The position numbers and the translations under genes are program-made. 64,000 nucleotides of DNA. Origin: Belnapia rosea (GTDB lineage Bacteria; Pseudomonadota; Alphaproteobacteria; Acetobacterales; Acetobacteraceae). The notes beneath the pieces were generated by a model. It was not told where the DNA came from and did no database searches. It saw only the letters and a program-made list of their open reading frames with translations. Numbering within the stretch: the stretch's first letter is position 1; each line of letters starts with the position of its first letter. The stretch covers positions 44,521-108,520 of the forward strand of contig NZ_FMZX01000017.1 of NCBI RefSeq assembly GCF_900101615.1, read 5' to 3'. Positions 8,112 to 16,226 of the stretch are shown here, in pieces.

Positions 8112-8863
8112 GGGAGGAGAGCGGGCGGCTCGACCGCGGCGACGGGGTGGAGCTTGCCTGGCGGCGGATGGCCGGCCAGGCGCCGGGGCCGGGCGTGGTC
8201 TTCCTCGGCGGCTTCCGCAGCGACATGACGGGGACGAAGGCGGAGGATCTTGCCGCCTTCTGCGCCAAGGCGGGGCGGGGCTTCCTGCGCTTCGACTATA
8301 GCGGCCACGGCGCGAGCGGCGGCGAGTTCGAGGCCGGCAGCATCGGCCGCTGGGCGGCAGATGCGGAGGCGGTGATCGGGGCGCTGACCGAGGGGCCGCA
8401 GGTGCTGGTCGGCTCCTCCATGGGGGGCTGGATCAGCCTGCTGCTGGCGCGGCGGCAGCCGGAGCGGGTGGCGGCGCTGGTCGGCATCGCGGCGGCGCCG
8501 GACTTCACGCTGCGGATCGAGGCGACGCTGCCGCCCGATGCGCAGGAGAGCCTGGAGCGCGAGGGCGTCTGGCACCGGCCGAGCGCCTATGGCGACCCCT
8601 ACCCCATCACCCGGGACCTGCTGGAGGATGGGCGGCGGAACCTGGTGCTCGACGGGCCGCTCGCCCTCGAGATGCCGGTGCGGCTGCTGCAGGGCCAGCA
8701 GGACCCGGATGTGCCCTGGGAGACGGCGCTCGACATCGCGGAGGCGCTGACGGGCGTCGATGTGCAGGTGCTGCTGGTGAAGGATGGCGACCACCGGCTG
8801 TCGCGGCCGCAGGACCTGCAGCTGCTGCGGCGGGTGGTGGGGGATCTGCTGCCCGCGGAGTAG
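8108..8863 (+). CDS. Alpha/beta hydrolase (ABHD10-like serine hydrolase)
   Basis: 251 residues. The nucleophile elbow is GSSMGGW (Ser near residue 100). The acid loop is QGQQDPDVPWE and the catalytic His lies in DGDHRLSRP near residue 225. An oxyanion-loop strand VVFLGGFRSDMTGTKA and FDYSGHGASGG complete the fold. The motif set resembles the ABHD10/carboxylesterase group. The ATG overlaps the stop of the fumarylacetoacetase-family gene by 4 bp, indicating a two-gene operon. It converges on hmp with a bidirectional stem-loop between them. Confidence 0.88.
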   Translation: MREESGRLDRGDGVELAWRRMAGQAPGPGVVFLGGFRSDMTGTKAEDLAAFCAKAGRGFLRFDYSGHGASGGEFEAGSIGRWAADAEAVIGALTEGPQVLVGSSMGGWISLLLARRQPERVAALVGIAAAPDFTLRIEATLPPDAQESLEREGVWHRPSAYGDPYPITRDLLEDGRRNLVLDGPLALEMPVRLLQGQQDPDVPWETALDIAEALTGVDVQVLLVKDGDHRLSRPQDLQLLRRVVGDLLPAE

Positions 8864-8874
8864 CCGGCCGGACG

Positions 8875-8905
8875 CGCTCCGCGGGCAGCACGGGCCCGCG
8901 GAGCG
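8875..8905. terminator. Bidirectional terminator between the hydrolase gene and hmp
   Basis: Twelve-bp perfect inverted repeat CGCTCCGCGGGC / GCCCGCGGAGCG with a 7-nt loop, in the 48-bp gap between convergent genes. On the plus strand it is followed by GCTTTCTC, a weak pyrimidine tract. Confidence 0.65.
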
Positions 8906-8911
8906 GCTTTC

Positions 8912-10126
8912 TCAGGCGGCCAGCAGCTCGTCCGCCGGGCCGAAGAACTCATAATGGATCCGCGCCGCCGGGACGCCGAGCGTGACCAGCCCGCCGGCGA
9001 AGGCGTGCAGGAATTCGCGCGGCCCGCACAGGTAGTACTCCGCCTCCCCGACCGGGGTCTGGGTACGCAGCCAGTCCAGGGTGATCCGGCCGGCCTGGTC
9101 GTAATCCCGCCCCGGCCGGTCCTCCGGTCGCGGGCATTCGTAGAAGGTGGTCACCGCGATCCGGCCGGCGGCGGCGGCGGCCAGGGCGCGGGCCTCGGCG
9201 CCCAGCGCATGGGTCTCGCCGGAGAGCGTGCCGTGGACGAACTGCACCGGCGCCGAGGAGGGCATCGCCGCAACCTCCCGCAGCATGCTCATCAGCGGGG
9301 TCTGGCCGACGCCGCCGCTGAGCAGCACGACCGGTCGCTCCGGCCGGCCCGGCAGGAAAAACTCACCGGCAGGTGCCGCGACCTTCAGCCGGGCGCCGGG
9401 CTGCACCGCGTCATGCAGCCAGTTGGAGGCGACGCCCATCGGCTCCCGCTTGACCGTGATGCGGTAATGCGTGTCGCCTGGGGCGGAGGAGATGCTGTAA
9501 TTCCGCTTCAGCGGTGGGCGGCCGGGAATCTCCAGCCAGAAGGTCAGGTACTGGCCGGGCCGGTGCCGCAGCACCGCGCCACCATCCGCCGGGACGAGGA
9601 TGAAGGAGGTGATGATCTCGCTGTCCTGCGTCTTCGCCTGGACGGTGAAGTCGCGCCAGCCCTTCCAGCCGCCTGGCGCCCTGGCGTGCTCCTCATAGAT
9701 CTGCGTCTCGCGGCCGATCAGCAGATCGGCCAGGAACCAATAGGCCTCGCCCCAGGCGGCCAGGATCTCCGGCGTCGCCGCCTCGCCCAGCACGTCCTGG
9801 ATCGCGCCCAGCAGGGCTTCCGCCACGAAGGGGTAGTGTTCGGCCAGGATGTTCAGCCCGACATGCTTCTGGGCGATCCGCTCCACCGCGGCGGTGAGCA
9901 CGCCGAGATTGTCGATGTTCCGCGCATAGGCCAGCACCGCGACGGCAAGCGCCTTGGGCTGGGACCCCGTCTCCCCGTGATGGGACTGGTTGAACAGGTC
10001 CCGGATGGCCTCGTTCTGGAACATCCGCTCATACATGCGGCGGGTGATGGTCAGGCCATGGGCTTCGAGGGCGGGGACGGTGGCCTTCACCAGGGAGATG
10101 GTCTGCGGGCTGAGCGAACGGGGCAT
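8912..10126 (-). CDS. hmp: Flavohemoglobin, nitric oxide dioxygenase
   Basis: 404 residues, the standard Hmp length and three-domain order. The globin domain (1-140) has proximal His88 in IAQKHVGLN. The FAD domain (about 150-260) has RNYSISSAPGD. The NAD(P) domain (about 265-400) has GGVGQTPLMSML and ends with FFGP. The enzyme oxidises NO to nitrate in the cytoplasm using NAD(P)H and O2. It is divergent from nsrR with two NsrR-type palindromes in the 76-bp gap, so NO-induced derepression is expected. Confidence 0.97.
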   Translation of the reverse strand: MPRSLSPQTISLVKATVPALEAHGLTITRRMYERMFQNEAIRDLFNQSHHGETGSQPKALAVAVLAYARNIDNLGVLTAAVERIAQKHVGLNILAEHYPFVAEALLGAIQDVLGEAATPEILAAWGEAYWFLADLLIGRETQIYEEHARAPGGWKGWRDFTVQAKTQDSEIITSFILVPADGGAVLRHRPGQYLTFWLEIPGRPPLKRNYSISSAPGDTHYRITVKREPMGVASNWLHDAVQPGARLKVAAPAGEFFLPGRPERPVVLLSGGVGQTPLMSMLREVAAMPSSAPVQFVHGTLSGETHALGAEARALAAAAAGRIAVTTFYECPRPEDRPGRDYDQAGRITLDWLRTQTPVGEAEYYLCGPREFLHAFAGGLVTLGVPAARIHYEFFGPADELLAA

Positions 10127-10136
10127 GCTGGCCTCT

Positions 10137-10159
10137 AAGGTGTATTCTTCGTATACCTT
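10137..10159. promoter_or_regulatory. NsrR operator 1 (hmp-proximal)
   Basis: 23-bp palindrome with arms AAGGTGTAT and GTATACCTT, 10 bp upstream of the hmp start. Spacing and symmetry fit the NsrR consensus of two AAG-rich 11-bp halves around a central base. Confidence 0.82.
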
Positions 10160-10175
10160 ATGCTGCCCTGGGCAG

Positions 10176-10198
10176 AAGGTGTAAAGCTGCTATATCTT
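10176..10198. promoter_or_regulatory. NsrR operator 2 (nsrR-proximal)
   Basis: A second 23-bp site with arms AAGGTGTA and TATATCTT, centred 39 bp from the first and ending 4 bp before the nsrR ATG. It probably mediates autoregulation and overlaps the ribosome-binding region. Confidence 0.75.
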
Positions 10199-10202
10199 CG
10201 GG

Positions 10203-10691
10203 ATGAGGCTCACGCTCTACACGGATTACGCGCTGCGGACGCTGGTCTATCTCGGCCTGCGATCCGACCGGCGCGTCTCCATCCGGGATGTGGCCACGGC
10301 GAACCGCATCTCGGAGAACCATCTGGTGAAGGTGGTGCATCAGCTCGGCCGCGGCGGCTTCATCGAGACCACCCGGGGCAAGGGCGGCGGCCTGCGCCTG
10401 GCCCGCGCGCCGGAGACGATCCGCATCGGCGATGTCGTCCGCTTCACCGAGGAGGACATGGCCCTGGTCGCCTGCTTCCAGGGCGCGGAGGGCGGCGGCT
10501 GCGTCCTGGCCAATGCCTGCCGGCTGCAATCGCTGCTGGGGGAGGCGCTGGGCGCCTTCCTCGCTGTGCTCGACCGCCATACGCTGGCCGACCTGCTGGC
10601 CCAGCCGAACCGGGAGTCCATGGCGGAGCGGCTCGGCCTGGCGGGAGCGGCGCCTCAGGAATTGGCAGCAGGCGGAGCCGCCACTGCATGA
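10203..10691 (+). CDS. nsrR: Rrf2-family nitric-oxide-sensing repressor NsrR
   Basis: 162 residues. An N-terminal winged HTH (about 1-60; YTDYALRTLVYLG, ISENHLVKVVHQL) is followed by three cysteines, Cys91, Cys100 and Cys106, that match the Fe-S ligands of NsrR. Asp8, the fourth ligand in Streptomyces NsrR, is also present. NO damages the cluster and relieves repression. The divergent hmp gene and paired operators confirm the assignment over IscR or RirA. The stop overlaps the next start (ATGA), coupling it to the HPP-CBS gene. Confidence 0.94.
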   Translation: MRLTLYTDYALRTLVYLGLRSDRRVSIRDVATANRISENHLVKVVHQLGRGGFIETTRGKGGGLRLARAPETIRIGDVVRFTEEDMALVACFQGAEGGGCVLANACRLQSLLGEALGAFLAVLDRHTLADLLAQPNRESMAERLGLAGAAPQELAAGGAATA

Positions 10692-11875
10692 GGCAAACCT
10701 GGTTGCGTGCCTTCCTGCCGGCCGCGATGAGCGCCAGCAGGACCGAGCGGCTGCTCGGCTGCTGCGGTGCCCTGGTCGGCGTCCTCGTCACGGGCTTCCT
10801 TTGCACCTGGCTGGCGGGCCCGGCGGCGAGCACGCCGATGCTGATCGCGCCACTCGGTGCCTCCGCAGTCCTGCTCTTCGCCGTGCCGGGCAGCCCGCTC
10901 GCGCAGCCCTGGTCGATCATCGGTGGCAATACCGTCTCCGCCCTGGTCGGGGTGACCTGCGCGCAGTGGATCGGGGACCCGCTGCTGGCCGCGCCGCTGG
11001 CCGCGGCGCTGGCGATCGGCGCGATGTTCGCCCTGCGCTGCCTGCATCCGCCCGGCGGGGCGATCGCGCTGACGGCGGTGCTCGGCGGGCCGGCGGTGAC
11101 GGCGGCGAAATACGGCTTCGTGCTCTCGCCGGTCGCGCTGAACTCGGCGGTGCTGATGCTGGCCGCGATCGCCTTCAACAACGCGACCCGCCGCCCCTAC
11201 CCGCATGCCCAGCAGGTGTCCCGCAGCAATCCGCACGAGACGGCCGACCGCAACCCGACCGAGCGCCTCGGCATCCGGACGGAGGATCTCGATGCCGTCA
11301 TGCGCGACTACCACGCCGTGCTCGATGTCAGCCGCGATGATCTGGACGAGCTGGTGCAGAAGGCGGAGATGCACGCCTATCGGCGGCGCTTCGGGGAGAT
11401 CACCTGCGCCGATGTCATGTCGCGCGACGTGGTCGCGGTGCAGTTCGGCACGCCGCTGGCGGAGGCCTGGCGGCTGCTGCGCCGGCACGACATCCGGGCG
11501 CTGCCGGTGCTCGATCCCGCCCGGCGGGTGATCGGCATGGTCTCGGACGTGGATTTCATGCGGAACGCGGAGCTCGACCATTTCGAGGGGCTCGGCGCGC
11601 GCTTCCGGCAATCGATCCGCCGGCTGACGACGGTGCATGCCGAACGGCCGGAGGTGGTCGGGCAGATCATGCCACGCACGATCCGCACCGTGGCCGAGAC
11701 CACCCATGTGGCGGAGCTGGTGCCGCTGATGGCCGATGCGGGGTTCCGCCACGTGCCGGTCGTGGACGGCCATCGGCGGCTGTCCGGCATCATCTCCCAG
11801 TCGGACCTGATTGCGGCCCTCTACCGGGGCGGCCTCAATTCGGAGGAGGCCGGGGAGCAGCGCAAGGCGGCTTAG
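10688..11875 (+). CDS. HPP-family membrane protein with tandem CBS domains
   Basis: 395 residues. Residues 15-165 contain about four membrane helices with the family motif RCLHPPGGA (117-125; HPP at 120-122). The cytoplasmic tail has a CBS pair: first repeat about 235-295 (ITCADVMSRDVVAV ... GMVSDVDFMR), second about 320-378 (IMPRTIRTVAETTHV ... GIISQSDLIAAL). HPP proteins of cyanobacteria and plastids transport nitrite, and CBS domains usually bind adenine nucleotides. Translational coupling to nsrR suggests a role in nitrite or NO by-product handling under NsrR control; the transport substrate is inferred. The last bases overlap the convergent epimerase gene by 4 bp. Confidence 0.9.
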   Translation: MRQTWLRAFLPAAMSASRTERLLGCCGALVGVLVTGFLCTWLAGPAASTPMLIAPLGASAVLLFAVPGSPLAQPWSIIGGNTVSALVGVTCAQWIGDPLLAAPLAAALAIGAMFALRCLHPPGGAIALTAVLGGPAVTAAKYGFVLSPVALNSAVLMLAAIAFNNATRRPYPHAQQVSRSNPHETADRNPTERLGIRTEDLDAVMRDYHAVLDVSRDDLDELVQKAEMHAYRRRFGEITCADVMSRDVVAVQFGTPLAEAWRLLRRHDIRALPVLDPARRVIGMVSDVDFMRNAELDHFEGLGARFRQSIRRLTTVHAERPEVVGQIMPRTIRTVAETTHVAELVPLMADAGFRHVPVVDGHRRLSGIISQSDLIAALYRGGLNSEEAGEQRKAA

Positions 11876-12741
11876 GCCCCTCCTGCGAGGATCGCCGCCA
11901 GCCCCTCCCGGTAGGTCGGATACCGCCAGGCGATCCCCAGCGCCGCCTTGGTCCGCGCGTTCGACACCCGCCGGTTCTCCGCCCAGAAGCTGCGGCCCAT
12001 CGGCGACATGGTGGCGGCGGCCTGCTCATAGGGCACCGCCGGCGGGGGTGGCAGGCCGAGCAGGCGGGCGGCCTCCTCGACCACCAGGGCGCTCTCGGCG
12101 GGTTCGTCATCCACCAAGTGGAGGATGCGCAGCCCCGGCGGCGGGCCCTGGCGCAGGGCGGCGGCGACGGCGAGGGCGATGTCGTCGCGGTGGATGCGGC
12201 TGAAGGCGTGGCCGGGCTTCAGCCTGCGGTGGGCGGTGCCCTCGCGCATCTCCTCGATGGCGCTGCGGCCGGGGCCGTAGATGCCGCCCACCCGGAAGAT
12301 GTCGAGCGCCCGCCCCGGCCCGGCGAGCGCCCGCCACGCCTCCTCCGCCTCCAGGCGGCGGCGGCTGCGCTCCTGGCCGGGCGCGGGCGGCGTCGCCTCG
12401 TCCACCCAGGCGCCGCCGCGGTCGCCATAGACGCCGGTGGTGGAGAGGTAGCCGATCCAGCGCAGCGCCGGGGCCGCGGCCAGGGCCGGGCCATGGGCGG
12501 CGAGCATCGGATCTCCCGCCTCCCCCGGCGCCGCAGTGACGAGGAGGTGGGTGACGCCGCCGAGCGCATGCCCGGCCTCGGCGAAGGCGATGACCTCCGC
12601 GCCCGCGGGCGGGGCGGCGCGGGACGGGTCCCGCGCGGTGCCGGTGACGCGGAAGCCGAGCGCCGCGGCCTCCCGCGCCACGGCGCTGCCGCTGTAGCCG
12701 AGGCCGGCGATCAAGAGATGGGGGGGCGTCGGGTCGGTCAT
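11872..12741 (-). CDS. NAD-dependent epimerase/dehydratase-like SDR (YeeZ type)
   Basis: 289 residues. An extended-SDR Rossmann loop LLIAGLGYSGSAVA (10-23) is followed by YLSTTGVYGDRGGAWVDE, FRVGGIYGPGRSAIE and SRIHRDDIALAVAAAL, all typical of YeeZ/YbjT-like sugar-nucleotide-epimerase relatives. The glycine motif GxGYxG and the lack of a clear YxxxK suggest an atypical SDR of unknown substrate. Start at MTDPTPPH; an in-frame ATG 9 bp upstream is possible, and neither has a good Shine-Dalgarno. It is divergent from a TPR gene 45 bp away. Confidence 0.85.
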   Translation of the reverse strand: MTDPTPPHLLIAGLGYSGSAVAREAAALGFRVTGTARDPSRAAPPAGAEVIAFAEAGHALGGVTHLLVTAAPGEAGDPMLAAHGPALAAAPALRWIGYLSTTGVYGDRGGAWVDEATPPAPGQERSRRRLEAEEAWRALAGPGRALDIFRVGGIYGPGRSAIEEMREGTAHRRLKPGHAFSRIHRDDIALAVAAALRQGPPPGLRILHLVDDEPAESALVVEEAARLLGLPPPPAVPYEQAAATMSPMGRSFWAENRRVSNARTKAALGIAWRYPTYREGLAAILAGGA

Positions 12742-12786
12742 GCGGCTCATCTGGCGTGGGTGGGGCCGGAGGGCTAGACTGGGCGT

Positions 12787-13623
12787 GTGAAGTCTGCCCG
12801 TCCCGTCCTGCTCGGCGTGTTCGCCGCCGCCCTGCTCGCCATGGCCGGCGGGGTTGGCTGGGTGGCGCTGCGGGCGCCGGCCGAGGCCGAGGCGGCGAGC
12901 GACAGCCTTCCCTTGCCGCCCGATGTGCCGCGCCTGGCGGAGGGTCCGGAATACGACCGCTGCCTTGGCCTCATCCGCACCGATCCCGTGGAGGCGCGCA
13001 GCTTCGCCGAGGCCTGGGAGACGGGTGGCGGCGGTGGCGAGGGCGCGCGGCATTGCGGCGCGCTGGCCCTGCTGGCGGCGGGCGAGGCGGAGCGGGCGGC
13101 GGAGCGGCTGGAAGGCCTCGCCCGCGCCAGCCGGGGCAGCGCGGCGACGCGGGCCTCGATCTTCGCCCAGGCCGGGCAGGCCTGGATGATGGCGGGCGAG
13201 GTGGGCCGGGCCTATGGCGCCGCGACCATGGGGCTGACGCTGACGCCCGACGATACCGACCTGATGCTGGACCGGGCCGTGGCGCTCGGCACGCTCGGCC
13301 GCTACGCGGATTCAATGGACGACCTGAACCGGATCGTGGCGCTCGACCCGAACCGGGCGGAGGCCTGGGTGTTCCGCGCCGCGGCGAACCGGCACCTCGA
13401 TAAGGCCGATCAGGCGGCGGAGGATGTCGGCCGGGCGCTGACGCTGGCGCCGGACAATGCCGAGGCGCTGCTGGAGCGGGGGATCATCCGCCAGCTCCGG
13501 GGCGATGGCGCGGGCGCGAAGCAGGATTGGGAGCGGGCCATCACCCTCGCCCCGGACAGCGCGACGGCCGACCTCGCGCAGCAGAACCTGGCGCTGAACG
13601 AGGCCGGGCCGCAGCGGCGGTAG
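12787..13623 (+). CDS. Exported or membrane-anchored tetratricopeptide-repeat protein
   Basis: 278 residues with a GTG start downstream of GGAGGG. The first 30 residues form one membrane-spanning or signal-anchor segment (ARPVLLGVFAAALLAMAGG). At least four TPR units follow from about residue 135 (WMMAGEVGRAYGAATMGLTLTPDD, ALGTLGRYADSMDDLNRIVALDP, and similar units). TPRs act as scaffolds for protein contacts, here on the periplasmic side. No partner is indicated by the neighbours. Confidence 0.83.
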   Translation: MKSARPVLLGVFAAALLAMAGGVGWVALRAPAEAEAASDSLPLPPDVPRLAEGPEYDRCLGLIRTDPVEARSFAEAWETGGGGGEGARHCGALALLAAGEAERAAERLEGLARASRGSAATRASIFAQAGQAWMMAGEVGRAYGAATMGLTLTPDDTDLMLDRAVALGTLGRYADSMDDLNRIVALDPNRAEAWVFRAAANRHLDKADQAAEDVGRALTLAPDNAEALLERGIIRQLRGDGAGAKQDWERAITLAPDSATADLAQQNLALNEAGPQRR

Positions 13624-13659
13624 GCCAGGCCGCCCGGCGCCCCGGCCCCCCCTATCGCC

Positions 13660-14745
13660 TCAGGAGAAGGCGACGAGCTGGCGCACCGCCTCGCCGGATT
13701 TCAGCCGGGCGAAGCCGGTGTTGATCTCCGACAGCGGCAGGGTGCCGGTGATCAGGTGGTCGAGATGCAGCTTTCCCTGCTGCCAGAGCGCCAGCAGGCG
13801 CGGCATGTCCACCCGGAAATGGTTGGAGCCCATCGACGAGCCCTGGATCTTCCGCTCGCGCAGGAAGTCGAAGCCATGCAGCTCGATCTTCACGCCGAAG
13901 GGCACCATGCCGATGATCGTCGCCGTGCCGCCGGGGCGGAGCATGCTGAAGCTCTGCTCCGCCGTGGCCTTGAGGCCAAGCGCCTCGAAGCTGTAGTGGA
14001 CGCCGCCGCCGGTCAGCTCCCGCACCTGCTGCACCGGATCGTCATTCCCGACGAGGATGGTGTCCGTCGCGCCCATGATGCGGGCGAGGTCGAGCTTCGA
14101 TTGCAGCCGGTCGATGGCGATGATGCGCGAGGCGCCGGCCAGCGCCGCGCCGTTCACCGCCGAGAGGCCGACGCCGCCGCAACCGATGACGGCGACGGTG
14201 GAGCCGGCCTCGATGCGGGCGGTGTTGATGACGGCGCCGACGCCGGTGATGACGCCGCAGCCGACCAGCGTCGCGCGGTCGAGCGGGATGTCCCGGTCGA
14301 TCTTCACCAGCGCATTCTCGTGGACGACCATCTGCTCGGCGAAGGCGGAGAGGTTGAGGAACTGGTTCATCACCTCCCCGCCCTTCCAGGACAGGCGGCG
14401 CGATTGGCCGGGCACCATCTTCACCTCGGTGTTCTCGCAGAGCACCGTGTGGCCGGTGGTGCATTGCGAGCAGGCGCCGCAGAACACCGAGAGGCAGCCG
14501 ATGACGTGGTCGCCGGGCTTGAGGTAGGTGACGTCGGAGCCGACGGCCTCGACCACGCCCGCCACCTCATGGCCGGGGACGGTCGGCAGCGGATGGGGGT
14601 AGAGGCCCTCGATGAAATGCAGGTCGGAGTGGCAGAGGCCGGCATAGGCGGTGCGCACCAGCACCTCCCGCGCCTTGGGTTTCTGCAGCGTGACCTCCTC
14701 AATGGTCAGCGGCTGGTTCACCTCGTGCAGGACCGCGGCTTTCAT
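13660..14745 (-). CDS. Zinc-dependent alcohol dehydrogenase (class III-like MDR)
   Basis: 361 residues. Catalytic zinc ligands are in GLCHSDLH and GHEVAGVVE, structural zinc cysteines in CLSVFCGACSQCTTGHTVLC, and the nucleotide loop is VIGCGGVGLSAVNGA. It belongs to the group that includes NDMA-type and S-(hydroxymethyl)glutathione-type dehydrogenases. Substrate not assigned. The start MKAAVLHEV follows AGGGAGAGACCCC; a longer frame upstream lacks support. Divergent from an enoyl-CoA hydratase gene, so both may serve one acyl or alcohol catabolic route. Confidence 0.93.
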   Translation of the reverse strand: MKAAVLHEVNQPLTIEEVTLQKPKAREVLVRTAYAGLCHSDLHFIEGLYPHPLPTVPGHEVAGVVEAVGSDVTYLKPGDHVIGCLSVFCGACSQCTTGHTVLCENTEVKMVPGQSRRLSWKGGEVMNQFLNLSAFAEQMVVHENALVKIDRDIPLDRATLVGCGVITGVGAVINTARIEAGSTVAVIGCGGVGLSAVNGAALAGASRIIAIDRLQSKLDLARIMGATDTILVGNDDPVQQVRELTGGGVHYSFEALGLKATAEQSFSMLRPGGTATIIGMVPFGVKIELHGFDFLRERKIQGSSMGSNHFRVDMPRLLALWQQGKLHLDHLITGTLPLSEINTGFARLKSGEAVRQLVAFS

Positions 14746-14817
14746 GGGGTCTCTCCCTCTTGGACCCCTGGACGATACCACCTAGGCTCCCCGGCACCAG
14801 AGCGGGAGGAACGCCGA

Positions 14818-15606
14818 ATGGAGCTGTTGCAGGAGCGCGCCGATGGCGTGCTGTGGCTCACCATGAACCGGCCGGAGGTGCTGAACGCCCTCGGCAGCAC
14901 CATGATGGGCGACCTTCTGGCGGCGCTGACCGCGGCTGCGACCGACCCCGAGATCGGCTGCGTGGTGCTGACGGGCGCCGGGCGCGGCTTCTCCGCCGGC
15001 GGCGACATGAAGGCACGGGCGACCGGCTCCCGCCCGCCGCCGGCGACGCCGGAAGCGGGTTCCGACGACCTGCGCAGCCGCATGGAATGCTCCCGCCTGC
15101 TGCATGAGATGCCGAAGCCCACCATCGCCATGGTCAATGGCGTGGCGGCGGGGGCCGGGATGTCCCTCGCCCTCGCCTGCGACATGCGGATCGCCGGCAC
15201 CAGCGCGCGGATGACGACGGCCTTCGCCAATATGGGCTTCTCGGGCGATTTCGGCGGGCATTACTTCCTGGCCAAGCTTGTCGGGCCGGCCAGGGCGCGG
15301 GAGCTGTATTTCACCAGCGCCAAGCTGGATGCGGTGCAGATGGAGAAGCTTGGGCTGGTCAACCGGCTGGTGCCGGACGAGCATCTGCGGGCGGAGACGG
15401 AGGCGCTGGCGCGGCAGCTTGGCGGGGGGCCGCGCGTCGCCTGGCGCTACATGAAGCGCAACATGAAGGTGGCCGAGGAAGGCACGCTGACCGAGGCGCT
15501 GGATGCCGAGGCGATCGGCATGATGCGGACGCAGATGACCGAGGACCACAAGGAGGCGCTCAGGGCCTTCATGGAGAAGCGGCCGCCGCGGTTCCAGGGG
15601 AAGTAG
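14818..15606 (+). CDS. Enoyl-CoA hydratase/isomerase family protein
   Basis: 262 residues with the crotonase fold: MNRPEVLNAL near the N-terminus, an oxyanion-hole segment GRGFSAGGDMKA, and VNGVAAGAGMSLALACDMRIA. The residues corresponding to the two hydratase glutamates are not obvious (the loop reads TTAFANMGFSGDFGG), so isomerase or another crotonase chemistry is possible. The ATG is preceded by GGGAGGA. The C-terminus ends EKRPPRFQGK, as in many short-chain enoyl-CoA hydratases. A strong stem-loop follows at 15680-15724. Confidence 0.92.
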   Translation: MELLQERADGVLWLTMNRPEVLNALGSTMMGDLLAALTAAATDPEIGCVVLTGAGRGFSAGGDMKARATGSRPPPATPEAGSDDLRSRMECSRLLHEMPKPTIAMVNGVAAGAGMSLALACDMRIAGTSARMTTAFANMGFSGDFGGHYFLAKLVGPARARELYFTSAKLDAVQMEKLGLVNRLVPDEHLRAETEALARQLGGGPRVAWRYMKRNMKVAEEGTLTEALDAEAIGMMRTQMTEDHKEALRAFMEKRPPRFQGK

Positions 15607-15679
15607 GCGGCCCCTGCCGTCCCCGCCCTCCGGTCAGGTGGTGCGGCCGGACGGAGATATCGCCCCGGCTGGGCGAGGA

Positions 15680-15724
15680 GCTGCAGCGGGCCTCGGCGCC
15701 AGGTCGCGCCGAAGCCGCTGCAGC
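15680..15724. terminator. Long stem-loop between convergent genes
   Basis: A near-perfect 19-bp inverted repeat (left arm begins GCTGCAGCGG, right arm ends CCGCTGCAGC) with a 6-nt loop, one mismatch and one bulge, in the 179-bp gap between the crotonase gene and the convergent NTF2-like gene. No T-run. It may serve both strands. Confidence 0.55.
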
Positions 15725-15785
15725 ATCCTCGGCTGCCGGTGACCGGGCCTGACCGACAGCCCGCCCACTGGCGCCGCCGGACGGA

Positions 15786-16154
15786 TCAGCCGTCCATGTT
15801 CCAGCAGTCGACGTCCCATTTCCAGGAACCGCCCTCCTGCTTCCAGAGGACGACGTATTTCAGGGGCACCGGCGGCGCGTCCGGGGCCGTGAAGATCTCG
15901 GCGCGGCCGACTTCCGCGGCACGGTCGCCAGTGACGGTCACCTCGAGCGAATGCAGCTTGGCCCTGGACACGCCGAGCGCGCTGACGGCGGAGCGCCAGT
16001 AGTCCTGGATGCCGGTGAGGCCGGTGATCGCCGGGACCCCGGGTGACAGCAGCCGGGCTTCCGCGGTGTAGACCTCGGCCAGGATGCCGAAGTCACGCCC
16101 GGCTATGGCCTGTTCGAAAAGAAGATTGGTCTTGCCGAATGCCTCGTTGGACAT
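15786..16154 (-). CDS. NTF2-like (SnoaL/ketosteroid isomerase fold) protein
   Basis: 122 residues, the size of a single NTF2-like cone. The first helix is NEAFGKTNLLFEQAIAGRDFGILAEVYTAEARLLSPG. The tail KYVVLWKQEGGSWKWDVDCWNMDG is typical of DUF4440/SgcJ-like members. These proteins bind small hydrophobic ligands or act as isomerases; no catalytic residues could be assigned. A GGAGG Shine-Dalgarno lies 6 bases before the ATG and is partly inside a hairpin (16164-16196). It is downstream of serA on the same strand. Confidence 0.85.
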   Translation of the reverse strand: MSNEAFGKTNLLFEQAIAGRDFGILAEVYTAEARLLSPGVPAITGLTGIQDYWRSAVSALGVSRAKLHSLEVTVTGDRAAEVGRAEIFTAPDAPPVPLKYVVLWKQEGGSWKWDVDCWNMDG

Positions 16155-16163
16155 GTTTTGCCT

Positions 16164-16196
16164 CCTCCTGCCGGCGCAGCTTGCACCGGCAGGAGG
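16164..16196 (-). terminator. Hairpin between serA and the NTF2-like gene, overlapping the ribosome-binding site
   Basis: Eleven-bp perfect inverted repeat CCTCCTGCCGG / CCGGCAGGAGG, with further GCA/TGC pairing in the loop. It lies 30 bp after the serA stop and 9 bp before the NTF2-like start. There is no T-run, and its 3' arm (minus strand) contains GGAGG, so it may either end serA transcripts or hide the next gene's ribosome-binding site. Confidence 0.55.
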
Positions 16197-16226
16197 GTAA
16201 TATTCATCACGCCTGGGTGACGAAGC

